A DNA stretch of 64,000 nucleotides from Streptomyces sp. ICBB 8177 (GTDB taxonomy: Bacteria; Actinomycetota; Actinomycetes; Streptomycetales; Streptomycetaceae): positions 196,086-260,085 of the forward strand of contig NZ_NSKH01000003.1 in NCBI RefSeq assembly GCF_003144095.1, in the 5' to 3' direction. Made by a program: the position numbers and the translations under genes. Every line of letters begins with the position of its first letter. The stretch's first letter is position 1. Positions 35,250-42,561 of this stretch are shown here, one piece after another. Under the pieces are notes generated by a model. It was not told the origin of the DNA. It saw only the letters and a program-made list of their open reading frames with translations, and did not search any database.

Positions 35250-35636
35250 ATGCGCGCTCCCGCCCTGGCCGCCACCGCCGCGGCCGTCCTGGCCCTGCCG
35301 CTGCTGGCCGCCTGCTCGGGCTCCAGCAGCAGCACCCAGGACTGCCCGACGGTCGCGCACACCGTGCGGACCCAGGTCGCCAAGCTCGACGCCGCCGTGC
35401 GCAAGAGCGCCACCGACCCGCGCGACGCGGCGACCGTGCTGCGGCAGATCCAGACCAACCTGGACGACATCGCGGGCCACACCGGCGACTCCGGCACGGC
35501 CGCCAGCAAGGCCGTCGGCGACCTGTCGCTCGCGGTCTCCAACGTCAAGAACGAACTGGACAAGGGCCAGCCGGTCGACGTCGCACCGATCGACCACGCC
35601 GCGTCCGAACTGACGACGGCCTGCCCGAAGAAGTGA
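35250..35636 (+). CDS. Hypothetical lipoprotein
   Basis: A 128-residue exported protein. The signal peptide ends in the lipobox LLAAC with lipid-modified C22, so it should be anchored to the outer face of the membrane. The mature part begins with a serine-rich stretch and is mostly helical (RTQVAKLDAAVRKS, TVLRQIQTNLDDIAGH), with two further cysteines (in DCPTV and TTACPKK) that could form a disulfide. No family with known function was recognised. It starts 2 bp after the rph stop, so it is probably co-transcribed and translationally coupled with rph. A hairpin terminator follows. Confidence 0.8.
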   Translation: MRAPALAATAAAVLALPLLAACSGSSSSTQDCPTVAHTVRTQVAKLDAAVRKSATDPRDAATVLRQIQTNLDDIAGHTGDSGTAASKAVGDLSLAVSNVKNELDKGQPVDVAPIDHAASELTTACPKK

Positions 35637-35658
35637 GACCGCGCGGGGGGACGTGACA

Positions 35659-35694
35659 GGACGGGGGTGCGCCGCGCGGGCGCGTCCCCCGTCC
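35659..35694. terminator. Hairpin between the lipoprotein and MFS genes
   Basis: GGACGGGGG (35659-35667) pairs with CCCCCGTCC (35686-35694), with further GCGC/GCGC pairing inside. It lies between convergent genes and can serve both. Confidence 0.65.
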
Positions 35695-35703
35695 GGCCTT
35701 CCG

Positions 35704-37203
35704 TCAGCGCGCCGCCCGGGCGCCGCTCCCGCACACCGTGCCGCCCTCGTACGCGCCGCCGCCCGCCGCCGTACCTCCCGGCTCAGGTGGTACCGCCACC
35801 GGCGCCTCCCGCGTTCCGCGCCGGTCCGCCGCGCGGTGGGTCACCGTCACCACCAGCGCCGCCCCGAGCGCCGCGCCCGCCACCAGCGCCCAGCCGCGGT
35901 GGAACGCCGCCAGCGCGTGCGGCTGCGGCGAGGCCAGCAGCGCCACCAGCACCGCCACCCCGATCGCGCTGCCGACCTGCCGGGACATGTTGAGCACCGC
36001 GCTGCCCGTCGTCGCCCGGTCAGGCGGCAGCGTGCCGGCCGCCGCGAACATCGGCGCCTGCGCCAGCCCCGCCCCCGCGCCACCCAGCAGCAACCCCGGC
36101 AGGAAGTCCGCCGCGTACGCGGGATGCGCGGGCGCGACAAGCAGCCAGAAGACCGCCGCGAGCGCCAGCAGCGACGTACCCGCCGCCGCGGGCAGCACCC
36201 GCCCGAACCGCCCCGTGATCCGCCCGCTGTTGACGGCGAACGCGGCCGACGCCAGCGGCCCCGGCACGATCGCCACGCCCGCGCGCAGGGCGCTGTAGTG
36301 CCAGACGTCCTGGAGGAAGAGCACCGTGATCAGCAGCCACGCGCCGAACGCCACGTAGAACAGCAGCAGCGCCACGCTCGCCCCGGTGAACTCCCTGCCC
36401 CGGAACAGACTCGCCTCCACCAGCGCCCGCGGATGCCGCGCCGAGCGCCGCACCGTCACCACCGTGGCCAGCGCCGCCGCCGCGAGCAGCCCCACCACCC
36501 CGGCGCTGCCCCAGCCCCAGGCCGGACCCTGCACCGTCGCCAGCACCAGCAGCGTGACGGCCGCGAGCAACGACACCGTGGAGACCGCGTCCGGCAGCCG
36601 CGCGCCGCGCCCGGCACGTATCTCCGGCAGCACCCGCAGCCCCGCGACCACGGTGGCCACGCCGATCGGCACGTTGACCAGGAAGATCCACCGCCAGTCC
36701 ACCGCCACCAGCACACCGCCCACCGGCGATCCCGACGAGGCGGCCACCGCGGCGACCCCCGCCCAGACGCCGACGACCAGGGTGTGCTGCCGGGGCGGGA
36801 AGGACGGCAGCAGCAGTCCCAGCGAGGTCGGCACGATCATCGCCGCGCCCACCGCCTGCACCGCCCGGCCGCCGACCAGCACCGGCAGCGTCGGCGCCAG
36901 CGCGCACAGCACCGACGCCAGCGTGAAGACCACCACCCCGGACAGCAGGACCAGCCTGCGCCCGAAGTGGTCGGCCAGCCGCCCCGCCGGGACCAGCAGC
37001 GCGGCGAAGACGATCGCGTACGCGTTGAGCACCCACGACAGCCCCGACAGGCCCGCGCCGCCGAAGGAGCGGCTCATCGCGGGCACGGCGATGTTCACGA
37101 TGAACAGGTCGAGTTGCGCCATGAACGCCACCGCCGCCAGCACGGCGAGTACCGCCCACCGGCGCGGATGCCCCGCCCCGGACCGCGTCGCCTCAGTCGC
37201 CAT
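35704..37203 (-). CDS. MFS drug exporter, DHA2 family
   Basis: A 499-residue transporter with about 14 hydrophobic segments, the DHA2 drug:H+ antiporter architecture. The conserved motif A region GRLADHFGRRLVLL is between helices 2 and 3 (about residues 64-77), and motif C-like GGPVGG-type glycine clustering appears as SSGSPVGGVLV. The N-terminal FMAQLDLFIVNIAVPAM is the typical helix 1 block. The ATG at 37203 was chosen by homology over longer in-frame starts. It is divergent from an HxlR regulator across 112 bp with mirrored operator-like repeats, a common efflux-control arrangement. The pair interrupts the usual rph-rdgB neighbourhood. Confidence 0.9.
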   Translation of the reverse strand: MATEATRSGAGHPRRWAVLAVLAAVAFMAQLDLFIVNIAVPAMSRSFGGAGLSGLSWVLNAYAIVFAALLVPAGRLADHFGRRLVLLSGVVVFTLASVLCALAPTLPVLVGGRAVQAVGAAMIVPTSLGLLLPSFPPRQHTLVVGVWAGVAAVAASSGSPVGGVLVAVDWRWIFLVNVPIGVATVVAGLRVLPEIRAGRGARLPDAVSTVSLLAAVTLLVLATVQGPAWGWGSAGVVGLLAAAALATVVTVRRSARHPRALVEASLFRGREFTGASVALLLFYVAFGAWLLITVLFLQDVWHYSALRAGVAIVPGPLASAAFAVNSGRITGRFGRVLPAAAGTSLLALAAVFWLLVAPAHPAYAADFLPGLLLGGAGAGLAQAPMFAAAGTLPPDRATTGSAVLNMSRQVGSAIGVAVLVALLASPQPHALAAFHRGWALVAGAALGAALVVTVTHRAADRRGTREAPVAVPPEPGGTAAGGGAYEGGTVCGSGARAAR

Positions 37204-37231
37204 CACGCACCACCTGGGATGTCGAAGAATT

Positions 37232-37300
37232 GGTTCATTCACTGAACCGGGCTCATGGTCCGACCGTAGCACGTTTGGTTCGGTGAATGAACTGAACGAG
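37232..37300. promoter_or_regulatory. Mirrored repeats between MFS exporter and HxlR genes
   Basis: GGTTCATTCACTGAACC (37232-37248) is an inverted repeat with 6-bp arms. A related block, GGTTCGGTGAATGAAC (37277-37292), is close to its reverse complement, so the two face opposite genes. They are candidate HxlR operators covering both promoters. Confidence 0.65.
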
Positions 37301-37315
37301 CGATATGCTGGAGCC

Positions 37316-37840
37316 ATGGCACTCCCGCGCGACTACACCGGACAGGCCTGCTCGCTCGCCCGCGCCCTCGAGGTCGTCGGCGAACGCTGGACCCTGCTCG
37401 TCGTCCGCGACGCCTTCTTCGGCGTGCGGCGCTTCGGGGACTTCGCGGACCACCTCGGCATCCCGCGCGCCGTCCTCACCGACCGGCTCGCCTCACTGAC
37501 CGCGCAGGACGTGATGGCCCGTGTACCGGGCACCGGGCGGCGCTCCGAGTACGAACTGACCGCCAAGGGCGTGTCGTTGTGGCCCGTGGTGCGCGGGCTG
37601 ATGTCGTGGGGCGACGACCACTACGGCGAGAAGGGCCCGCGACGGGTCTTCCTGCACGCGCCGGACGGCGCCACCGTCGACCCCGGCGGGCGCTGCGAGG
37701 GCTGCGGCGCGGACGTGCCCCCGGCGGACGTCGTGGTGGCCCCGGGCCCCGGACTACCCCCGGCGTCCCCCGACGACGACCCGGTCACGGCCGCCCTCGC
37801 CACCGCGCACCGATTGCTGACGCCGCTGCGGGCGGGGTGA
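37316..37840 (+). CDS. HxlR-family transcriptional regulator
   Basis: A 174-residue regulator. The HxlR winged helix-turn-helix occupies about residues 5-100: CSLARALEVVGERWTLLVVRD, then RFGDFADHLGIPRAVLTDRL and YELTAKGVSLWPVVRGL. The C-terminal 70 residues carry CEGCGADV, a possible metal-binding pair, and a Pro-rich tail. HxlR proteins commonly sense reactive or aromatic compounds and control a divergent transporter or oxidoreductase, here the DHA2 exporter. TATGCT (37304-37309) ends 6 nt before the ATG, suggesting a leaderless mRNA; GGAG in the same interval is too close to act normally. Confidence 0.88.
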   Translation: MALPRDYTGQACSLARALEVVGERWTLLVVRDAFFGVRRFGDFADHLGIPRAVLTDRLASLTAQDVMARVPGTGRRSEYELTAKGVSLWPVVRGLMSWGDDHYGEKGPRRVFLHAPDGATVDPGGRCEGCGADVPPADVVVAPGPGLPPASPDDDPVTAALATAHRLLTPLRAG

Positions 37841-38001
37841 GGGCTTCGCGGCTCTGGGGCGGGCGTGCGGGGTCGGGCGCGCGCGTGCGGGGCGCCCGTG
37901 CGCTGGGCGGTGAGGCGGGGCGGGCGCGTGCGCGGGACGGGAGGGTGCGCGGGGCGCGCGGCTTCGGGCGGACGGGCGGGCTCGTGACCGGCGGCGGGCG
38001 G

Positions 38002-38014
38002 CATAATCGCCCCC
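38002..38014 (+). promoter_or_regulatory. -10 element of a leaderless promoter (rdgB)
   Basis: CATAAT (38002-38007), five of six matches to TATAAT, lies exactly 7 nt before the rdgB ATG in otherwise extremely GC-rich DNA. The preceding 160 bp (37841-38001) hold G-rich low-complexity sequence and no gene. Confidence 0.6.
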
Positions 38015-38617
38015 ATGCAGCGTCTAGTCCTCGCCACCCGCAACGCCCACAAGGTCACCGAACTGCGCGCGATCCTCACCGGCGCAGGCCTCGACGTCGA
38101 ACTGGTCGGCGCCGACGCGTACCCGGAGATCCCCGACGTCAAGGAGACCGGTGTCACCTTCGCGGAGAACGCGCTGCTGAAGGCGCACGCTCTCGCCGGC
38201 GCCACCGGCCTGCCCGCGGTCGCCGACGACTCCGGGCTCTGCGTGGACGTGCTGGGCGGGGCGCCGGGCATCTTCTCCGCGCGCTGGGCGGGCCGGCACG
38301 GCGACGACGCGGCCAACCTGGCCCTGCTGCTCGCCCAGCTCTCCGACATCGCCGCGCCGCACCGCGCGGCGCACTTCGCCTGCGCGGCGGCGCTCGCCCT
38401 GCCGGACGGCACGTCGCGCGTGGTCGAGGGCCGCCTCGACGGCACCCTGCGCGAGACCCCGGCCGGCGAGGGCGGCTTCGGCTACGACCCGATCCTCCAG
38501 CCCGACGGCGAGACCCGCACCTGTGCGGAGCTGACCCCGGAGGAGAAGAACGCCATCAGCCACCGCGGCAAGGCTTTCCGCGAACTGGTGCCGGTGGTAC
38601 GGGAGTTGCTGGGCTGA
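38015..38617 (+). CDS. rdgB: XTP/dITP pyrophosphatase (RdgB/HAM1)
   Basis: RdgB removes non-canonical purine nucleoside triphosphates such as dITP and XTP, keeping them out of DNA. The 200-residue protein has the opening LVLATRNAHKVTELRAIL (substrate-binding TxNxxK), the acidic catalytic region PAVADDSGLCVDVLGGAPGI, and the C-terminal GFGYDPI and SHRGKAF blocks. Length and motifs are complete. It appears leaderless. A hairpin terminator follows immediately, shared with the tRNA gene on the other strand. Confidence 0.95.
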   Translation: MQRLVLATRNAHKVTELRAILTGAGLDVELVGADAYPEIPDVKETGVTFAENALLKAHALAGATGLPAVADDSGLCVDVLGGAPGIFSARWAGRHGDDAANLALLLAQLSDIAAPHRAAHFACAAALALPDGTSRVVEGRLDGTLRETPAGEGGFGYDPILQPDGETRTCAELTPEEKNAISHRGKAFRELVPVVRELLG

Positions 38618-38625
38618 AAAGCGAA

Positions 38626-38654
38626 GGGCGTGGCATCCGTCGGATGTCACGCCC
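38626..38654. terminator. Bidirectional terminator between rdgB and the tRNA
   Basis: The arms 38626-38638 and 38642-38654 pair over 13 positions with one G-U. It starts 8 bp after the rdgB stop and 4 bp beyond the 3' end of the minus-strand tRNA. Confidence 0.75.
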
Positions 38655-38658
38655 TCGG

Positions 38659-38735
38659 TGGTGGGCCCGGTGGGACTCGAACCCACGACACACCGGACCT
38701 AAACCGGCGCCCTCTTCCAGCTGGGGTACGGGCCC
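38659..38735 (-). tRNA. Atypical class I tRNA with leucine anticodon UAG
   Basis: On the minus strand this folds into a cloverleaf of 74 nt plus an encoded CCA. The acceptor pairs GGGCCCG with CGGGCCC (discriminator A) and the T arm is GTGGG-TTCGAGT-CCCAC. The anticodon loop is TTTAGGT, giving UAG, which reads the leucine codon CUA. Bacterial tRNA-Leu is normally class II with a long variable arm; here the variable region is only 4-5 nt. The anticodon stem can extend to six pairs, and the D stem then contains a C-A mismatch. It may be a divergent or specialised tRNA, so amino-acid identity is uncertain. Confidence 0.7.
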
Positions 38736-38761
38736 GCCGCGGCCACTCTACCGGCCTGCCC

Positions 38762-39156
38762 TCATCGTCCGCGCCACCGGGCGAAGTTCCCGGTCTGACC
38801 GTGGCAGGAGGGGCACAGATGGCGCAGGTGCCCAGTCCGGCGATGCGGCGGCCGATGTGCGCCTCGTTGCCGCCGACCGGGCTGACGCCGAGACGGCGGA
38901 CGACCTCGGCGACGCTGTGCGACGCGGCCACGGCCTCCCGGAGCCGTCGTTCGGTGTGGCGGATCGCCTCGCTCCGCAGGTGGCAGGCGTCGATCTCCCA
39001 GCGGGCGATGAGCTTGCGCACGTACGCCCGCGAGCCGCTGGTGGGTGTTCCGCCGCACCGGGTGATGACGTCGGACAGGCACTCCGCCTGCGCGACAGCC
39101 GCCGCCAGTTCCGTCTTGCCGTATGTCGCCGTCCGTCCGGGCCCGGTGGTCTCCAT
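38762..39156 (-). pseudogene. HNH endonuclease gene with internal deletion and frameshift
   Basis: From the ATG at 39156 (strong GGGAGG upstream) about 117 codons encode two copies of the helical repeat found at the N-terminus of Streptomyces HNH homing-type endonucleases (ELAAAVAQAECLSDVITR and EAVAASHSVAEVVRRLG). The frame then loses family sense. The neighbouring minus frame encodes the family's C-terminus, HLCPSCHGQTGNFARWRGR, stopping at 38762. The HNH core between them is gone, and the join changes frame. The unshifted frame would run on into the tRNA to 38647. I read this as a deleted, inactive relic; a small regulatory remnant protein is the alternative. Confidence 0.65.
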
Positions 39157-39268
39157 GGTCCTCCCCTCCCCTTCCCCTCCGCTTCAGTCCCGTTCTCGCA
39201 CCGATGAACGAGCCGAACGAATGACCGGTTACGGGGAAGAGGCGACGGAACCCAAAGAGGCCAGGTGG

Positions 39269-40762
39269 TCAGAAGCGGGGTTCCGGGGTCTGGGACTGGA
39301 CCAGTTCGACCGCTTCCTCCTTCGTGGCGACCGCCGGCGGGGAGCCCTCCAGGGGCTGGCGGGCCGTCTCCCGCATGCACGCCACCGCGATCACGCCCAC
39401 CAGCGCCGCCGCCATCGCGTAGTACGCGGGCGTCATCTTGCTGCCGGTGAGGCTGATCAGCCCGGTGATAACCAGCGGCGTCGTACCGCCGAACAGCGAC
39501 GTCGAGACGTTGTAGCCGATGGACAGCGCGCCGTACCGGGTCTGCGTCGGGAAGAGCGCGGGCAGCGCCGCCGACATCGTGCCCAGCAGGCACAGCAGCG
39601 ACAGCCCCAGCATCAGCATCCCCGCCACGATCGCGACGATGCTGCCCTGCCGCACCAGCAGGAACGCCGGCGCCGACAGCACCAGGAACCCCAGCATGCC
39701 CGCCATCAGCAACGGCTTGCGGCCGAAGCGGTCGTTGAGGCGGCCCACCTGGTTGATCAGGCACATCATCGCCACCATCACGAGCAGCAGCACCAGCAGG
39801 CCGTGCGTCGTGCTGTAGTCGAGCTCGTCGCTGAGGTAGGTCGGCATGTACGACAGCAGCATGTAGTCGGTGATGTTGTACGCCGCGACCAGCGCCACGC
39901 ACAGCAGCAGGCGCGGCCACTGCTCCACGAAGATCGCCCGGAACTCCCCCTTGGGGAGGGTCTCCACGCCCTGCGCGGCCTCCGTCGCCTTGACCGGCGC
40001 CGTGTCGTTCTCAAGGCGCTGGAACGCCGGCGTCTCGTCCAGCTTCAGCCGCAGGTACAGGCCGATCGCGCCGAGCGGGCCCGCGACCAGGAACGGCAGG
40101 CGCCAGCCCCAGGAGGTCATCGCGTCGTCGCTGAGCACCGAGGTCAGCAGGGTGACCAGGCCGGCCGCGCCCACGTAGCCGGCGAGCGTGCCGAACTCCA
40201 GGAAGCTGCCGAAGAACCCGCGCCGCTTGTCGGGCGCGTACTCGGCGATGAACGTGGAGGCGCCGCCGTACTCACCGCCGGTGGAGAAGCCCTGGATGAG
40301 CCGGAAGAGGATCAGCAGGGCGGGCGACCAGAAGCCGATCGCCGCGTAGCTGGGGATCAGGCCGATCGCGAAGGTGCCGACGGCCATCATGATCATCGTG
40401 ACGGCCAGTACGGTCTTGCGGCCGATGCGGTCGCCCAGCGGACCGAAGAACGTGCCGCCCAGCGGCCTGACCAGGAACGCCACCGCGAACGTCGCGAAGG
40501 ACGACAGCAGGGAGGTGGTGTTGCTGCCGGAGGGGAAGAAGACGTGACCGAGGGTGGCCGCCAGGTAGCTGTAGATGCCGAAGTCGAACCACTCCATGGC
40601 GTTGCCGAGGGCGGCGGCCTTCACGGCGCGCTTGACGGCCCGCTCGTCCGTGACCGTGATGTCGGTCCGGCGCAGGCGGGGGTTCCTCCGGCGTTCGATG
40701 GCCTGGAAGAGCGTCCGGTGGCGGCGGTACGCCGCCGGGTCGACGGTCTCCTCGGTCGTCAC
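39269..40762 (-). CDS. MHS-type MFS transporter (ProP-like)
   Basis: A 497-residue transporter of the metabolite:H+ symporter branch of the MFS (relatives carry proline/betaine, citrate or ketoglutarate). Twelve hydrophobic segments begin near residue 55 with AAALGNAMEWFDFGIYSYLA, the hallmark of this branch. FFGPLGDRIGRKTVLA is the loop 2-3 motif and RLIQGFSTGGEYGGA lies in helix 4. The GTG at 40762 was chosen because GGAAG lies about 9 nt upstream and the longer frame is not family-like. It is monocistronic, with no regulator beside it. The substrate is unknown; osmolyte uptake is one option. Confidence 0.88.
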   Translation of the reverse strand: MTTEETVDPAAYRRHRTLFQAIERRRNPRLRRTDITVTDERAVKRAVKAAALGNAMEWFDFGIYSYLAATLGHVFFPSGSNTTSLLSSFATFAVAFLVRPLGGTFFGPLGDRIGRKTVLAVTMIMMAVGTFAIGLIPSYAAIGFWSPALLILFRLIQGFSTGGEYGGASTFIAEYAPDKRRGFFGSFLEFGTLAGYVGAAGLVTLLTSVLSDDAMTSWGWRLPFLVAGPLGAIGLYLRLKLDETPAFQRLENDTAPVKATEAAQGVETLPKGEFRAIFVEQWPRLLLCVALVAAYNITDYMLLSYMPTYLSDELDYSTTHGLLVLLLVMVAMMCLINQVGRLNDRFGRKPLLMAGMLGFLVLSAPAFLLVRQGSIVAIVAGMLMLGLSLLCLLGTMSAALPALFPTQTRYGALSIGYNVSTSLFGGTTPLVITGLISLTGSKMTPAYYAMAAALVGVIAVACMRETARQPLEGSPPAVATKEEAVELVQSQTPEPRF

Positions 40763-40959
40763 AGCTGGGCTTCCTTTCGTCGGCCTGCCAGGAGGTGGCC
40801 AGGCAAAAGGAACGTCTTTACGTTTTGGCCTCCGGTAAACCCATGTTTTTCGGCGCTGGAAACGGTCGTTCATTAACGACGTGTATATGGGTATTTATAG
40901 GCCTTGGGCCGGTTTTCGGCTCGTTGTGGAACGGAGGCCTGGGGACGCGCGACACCAGC

Positions 40960-40989
40960 CCCGGGCCGGCCTCCTGAGGCCGGCCCGGG
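40960..40989 (-). terminator. Terminator after bcp
   Basis: The arms 40960-40973 and 40976-40989 are perfect complements (14 bp), so the RNA hairpin would open a few pairs to form its loop. It lies 9 bp past the bcp stop. Confidence 0.75.
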
Positions 40990-40998
40990 CGGCGTGGT

Positions 40999-41466
40999 TC
41001 AGATGCCCAGGTCCTTGATGATCTTCGCCACGTGGCCGGTGGCCTTGACGTTGTACAGCGCGCGCTCGACCTTGCCGTCCTCGTCGACCACGACCGTGGA
41101 GCGGATGACGCCGGTCACCGTCTTGCCGTAGAGCTTCTTCTCGCCGTACGCGCCGTACGCCTCCAGGACCTTCTTGTCCGGGTCGGCGAGCAGCGTGACC
41201 TTCAGGTTCTCCTGGTCGCGGAACTTCGCCAGCTTCTCCGGCTTGTCCGGCGAGACCCCGATGACGTCGTAACCGGCGCCCGTCAGCAGCTGGAGGTTGT
41301 CGGTGAAGTCGCAGGCCTGCTTGGTGCAGCCCGGGGTGAGCGCGGCCGGGTAGAAGTAGACGATGACCTTGCGGCCCTTGTGGTCGGCGAGGGAGACCTG
41401 GTTGCCGTCCGCGTCCGGCAGGGTGAAGGCGGGGGCGGTGTCGCCGGGCGTCAGGCGCTCGCTCAT
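40999..41466 (-). CDS. bcp: Thioredoxin-dependent thiol peroxidase (Bcp/PrxQ)
   Basis: Bcp reduces hydrogen peroxide and organic hydroperoxides using thioredoxin. The 155-residue protein contains the peroxidatic C47 in ALTPGCTKQACDF and the resolving C52 five residues later, the atypical 2-Cys arrangement of PrxQ. The opening GDTAPAFTLPDADGN and the block VIVYFYP are standard. The ATG at 41466 follows AGGAG. It is divergent from the DUF3618 gene and ends at a strong hairpin. No peroxide regulator is adjacent. Confidence 0.95.
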   Translation of the reverse strand: MSERLTPGDTAPAFTLPDADGNQVSLADHKGRKVIVYFYPAALTPGCTKQACDFTDNLQLLTGAGYDVIGVSPDKPEKLAKFRDQENLKVTLLADPDKKVLEAYGAYGEKKLYGKTVTGVIRSTVVVDEDGKVERALYNVKATGHVAKIIKDLGI

Positions 41467-41616
41467 GGCTGGACTCCTCGTTCGTGCGCGGGGTACGCGG
41501 TAGCGGGTGTACGGCGAAGAGCCTAGACGGGGTGCCGAGGGGCGCGCCGGGACGCGAGCTGACAGACTGTCCGCACGGCAGGGACGGTACGGACCCGAGG
41601 TGACGGAGGCAGCGCG

Positions 41617-41940
41617 GTGTCGGAAGGCAGGACTCCGGCTCAGATCGAGGCGGACATCGTCCGCAGGCGGCAGCAACTCGCCGTGACGCTGGACGAGATC
41701 GGGGTGCGGGTGCACCCGAAGACCATCGCGGACAACGCGAAGGCCTCGGTGCGTGAGGCGGTGGACCGCACGGCGGGGCGCGCCTACGTGGCGGTGAACC
41801 GCGCCGTGTCGGGCGTGCGTGCCGAACTGGTGTCGCAGGACGGTGCTCCGCGCCTGGAGCGGATCGTGCCCGTCGCGGTCGCGGCGGTGGCCCTGGTGGC
41901 CGTCGTCGCGGGGCTGTCGTCGCGGCGCAGGAACAAGTAG
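41617..41940 (+). CDS. DUF3618 domain membrane protein
   Basis: A 107-residue actinobacterial protein of the DUF3618 family, function unknown. The N-terminal helix RTPAQIEADIVRRRQQLAVTLDEI is the family signature, followed by an amphipathic region and one C-terminal transmembrane segment (about 84-101, VPVAVAAVALVAVVAGL) ending in SSRRRNK. It is therefore probably tail-anchored with the helix in the cytoplasm. The GTG at 41617 follows GGAGG at normal spacing. The GroES-like gene follows 97 bp downstream on the same strand, with its own apparent promoter. Confidence 0.85.
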   Translation: MSEGRTPAQIEADIVRRRQQLAVTLDEIGVRVHPKTIADNAKASVREAVDRTAGRAYVAVNRAVSGVRAELVSQDGAPRLERIVPVAVAAVALVAVVAGLSSRRRNK

Positions 41941-42037
41941 CGGCGACGACGAACAGCGGGGGCGGGCGCCGGGAGGACCGCGCCCTACCCGGCGGCCCCC
42001 GCCACGTGCGGCGCGGGCGCCGGGTAACGTCGTGGTC

Positions 42038-42400
42038 GTGAGTGCGAACACGTCCATCGACACGCCCGGCAGCGGGCACGACAAGCTGCCCATCCGCATG
42101 CTGCACGACCGGGTGCTGGTACGTACCGACATCCCGGAGGGCGAACGGCGTTCGTCCGGCGGCATCCTGATTCCCGCGACCGCCGCCGTGGGGCGCCGTC
42201 TGGCGTGGGCGGAGGTCGTCGCCGTGGGGCAGAACGTCCGCACGGTGGAGATCGGTGACCGGGTGCTGTTCGACCCGGAGGACCGCGCCGAGGTGGAGGT
42301 CCGGGGGGTCGCGTACGTACTGATGCGGGAGCGCGATCTGCACGCGGTGGCCGCCGAGCGGCTCCAGGGCGCGGACGACTCGACCGGGCTGTATCTGTGA
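42038..42400 (+). CDS. GroES-like co-chaperonin family protein
   Basis: A 120-residue protein of the Cpn10/GroES family. The GroES fold is recognisable: LPIRMLHDRVLVRTDIPEGERRS, the mobile-loop-like SSGGILIP, VVAVGQNVRTVEIGDRVLFDPEDRAEVEVRG and YVLMRERDL. It is longer and more divergent than the main GroES and has no GroEL partner here, so it is a paralogue of uncertain role conserved in Streptomyces. TAACGT (42025-42030) lies 7 nt before the GTG start, indicating a leaderless mRNA. The stop codon lies within the first unit of an 18-bp tandem repeat. Confidence 0.85.
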   Translation: MSANTSIDTPGSGHDKLPIRMLHDRVLVRTDIPEGERRSSGGILIPATAAVGRRLAWAEVVAVGQNVRTVEIGDRVLFDPEDRAEVEVRGVAYVLMRERDLHAVAAERLQGADDSTGLYL

Positions 42401-42486
42401 CCGCGTGAGGCCTGTTGACCGCGTGGCGCCCGTGACCGCGTGACGCCTGTTGACCGCGTAACGCCTGTTGACCGCGTGACGCGACA
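42398..42486. repeat. Five tandem copies of an 18-bp repeat after the GroES-like gene
   Basis: Units with consensus TGACCGCGTGACGCCTGT occur at 42398-42415, 42416-42432 (17 bp), 42433-42450, 42451-42468 and 42469-42486. The TGA of the first unit is the stop codon of the GroES-like gene. There are no spacers, so this is not a CRISPR array. Confidence 0.85.
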
Positions 42487-42500
42487 CCTTCGTACGGAAA

Positions 42501-42533
42501 AGGGGGCGGCGGCCGTGTCGGCCGCCGCCCCCT
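42501..42533 (-). terminator. Terminator after the class A PBP gene
   Basis: The arms 42501-42514 and 42520-42533 form a perfect 14-bp stem with a 5-nt loop. On the minus strand it is followed by four Ts, an intrinsic terminator 28 bp beyond the PBP stop. Confidence 0.85.
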
Positions 42534-42561
42534 CGCATGCCCGTGTCAGCGCATGCCCGCG

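Noticed and set aside
42398-42486. CRISPR array
   Set aside because: The repeats are directly adjacent with no spacers and no cas genes are nearby.
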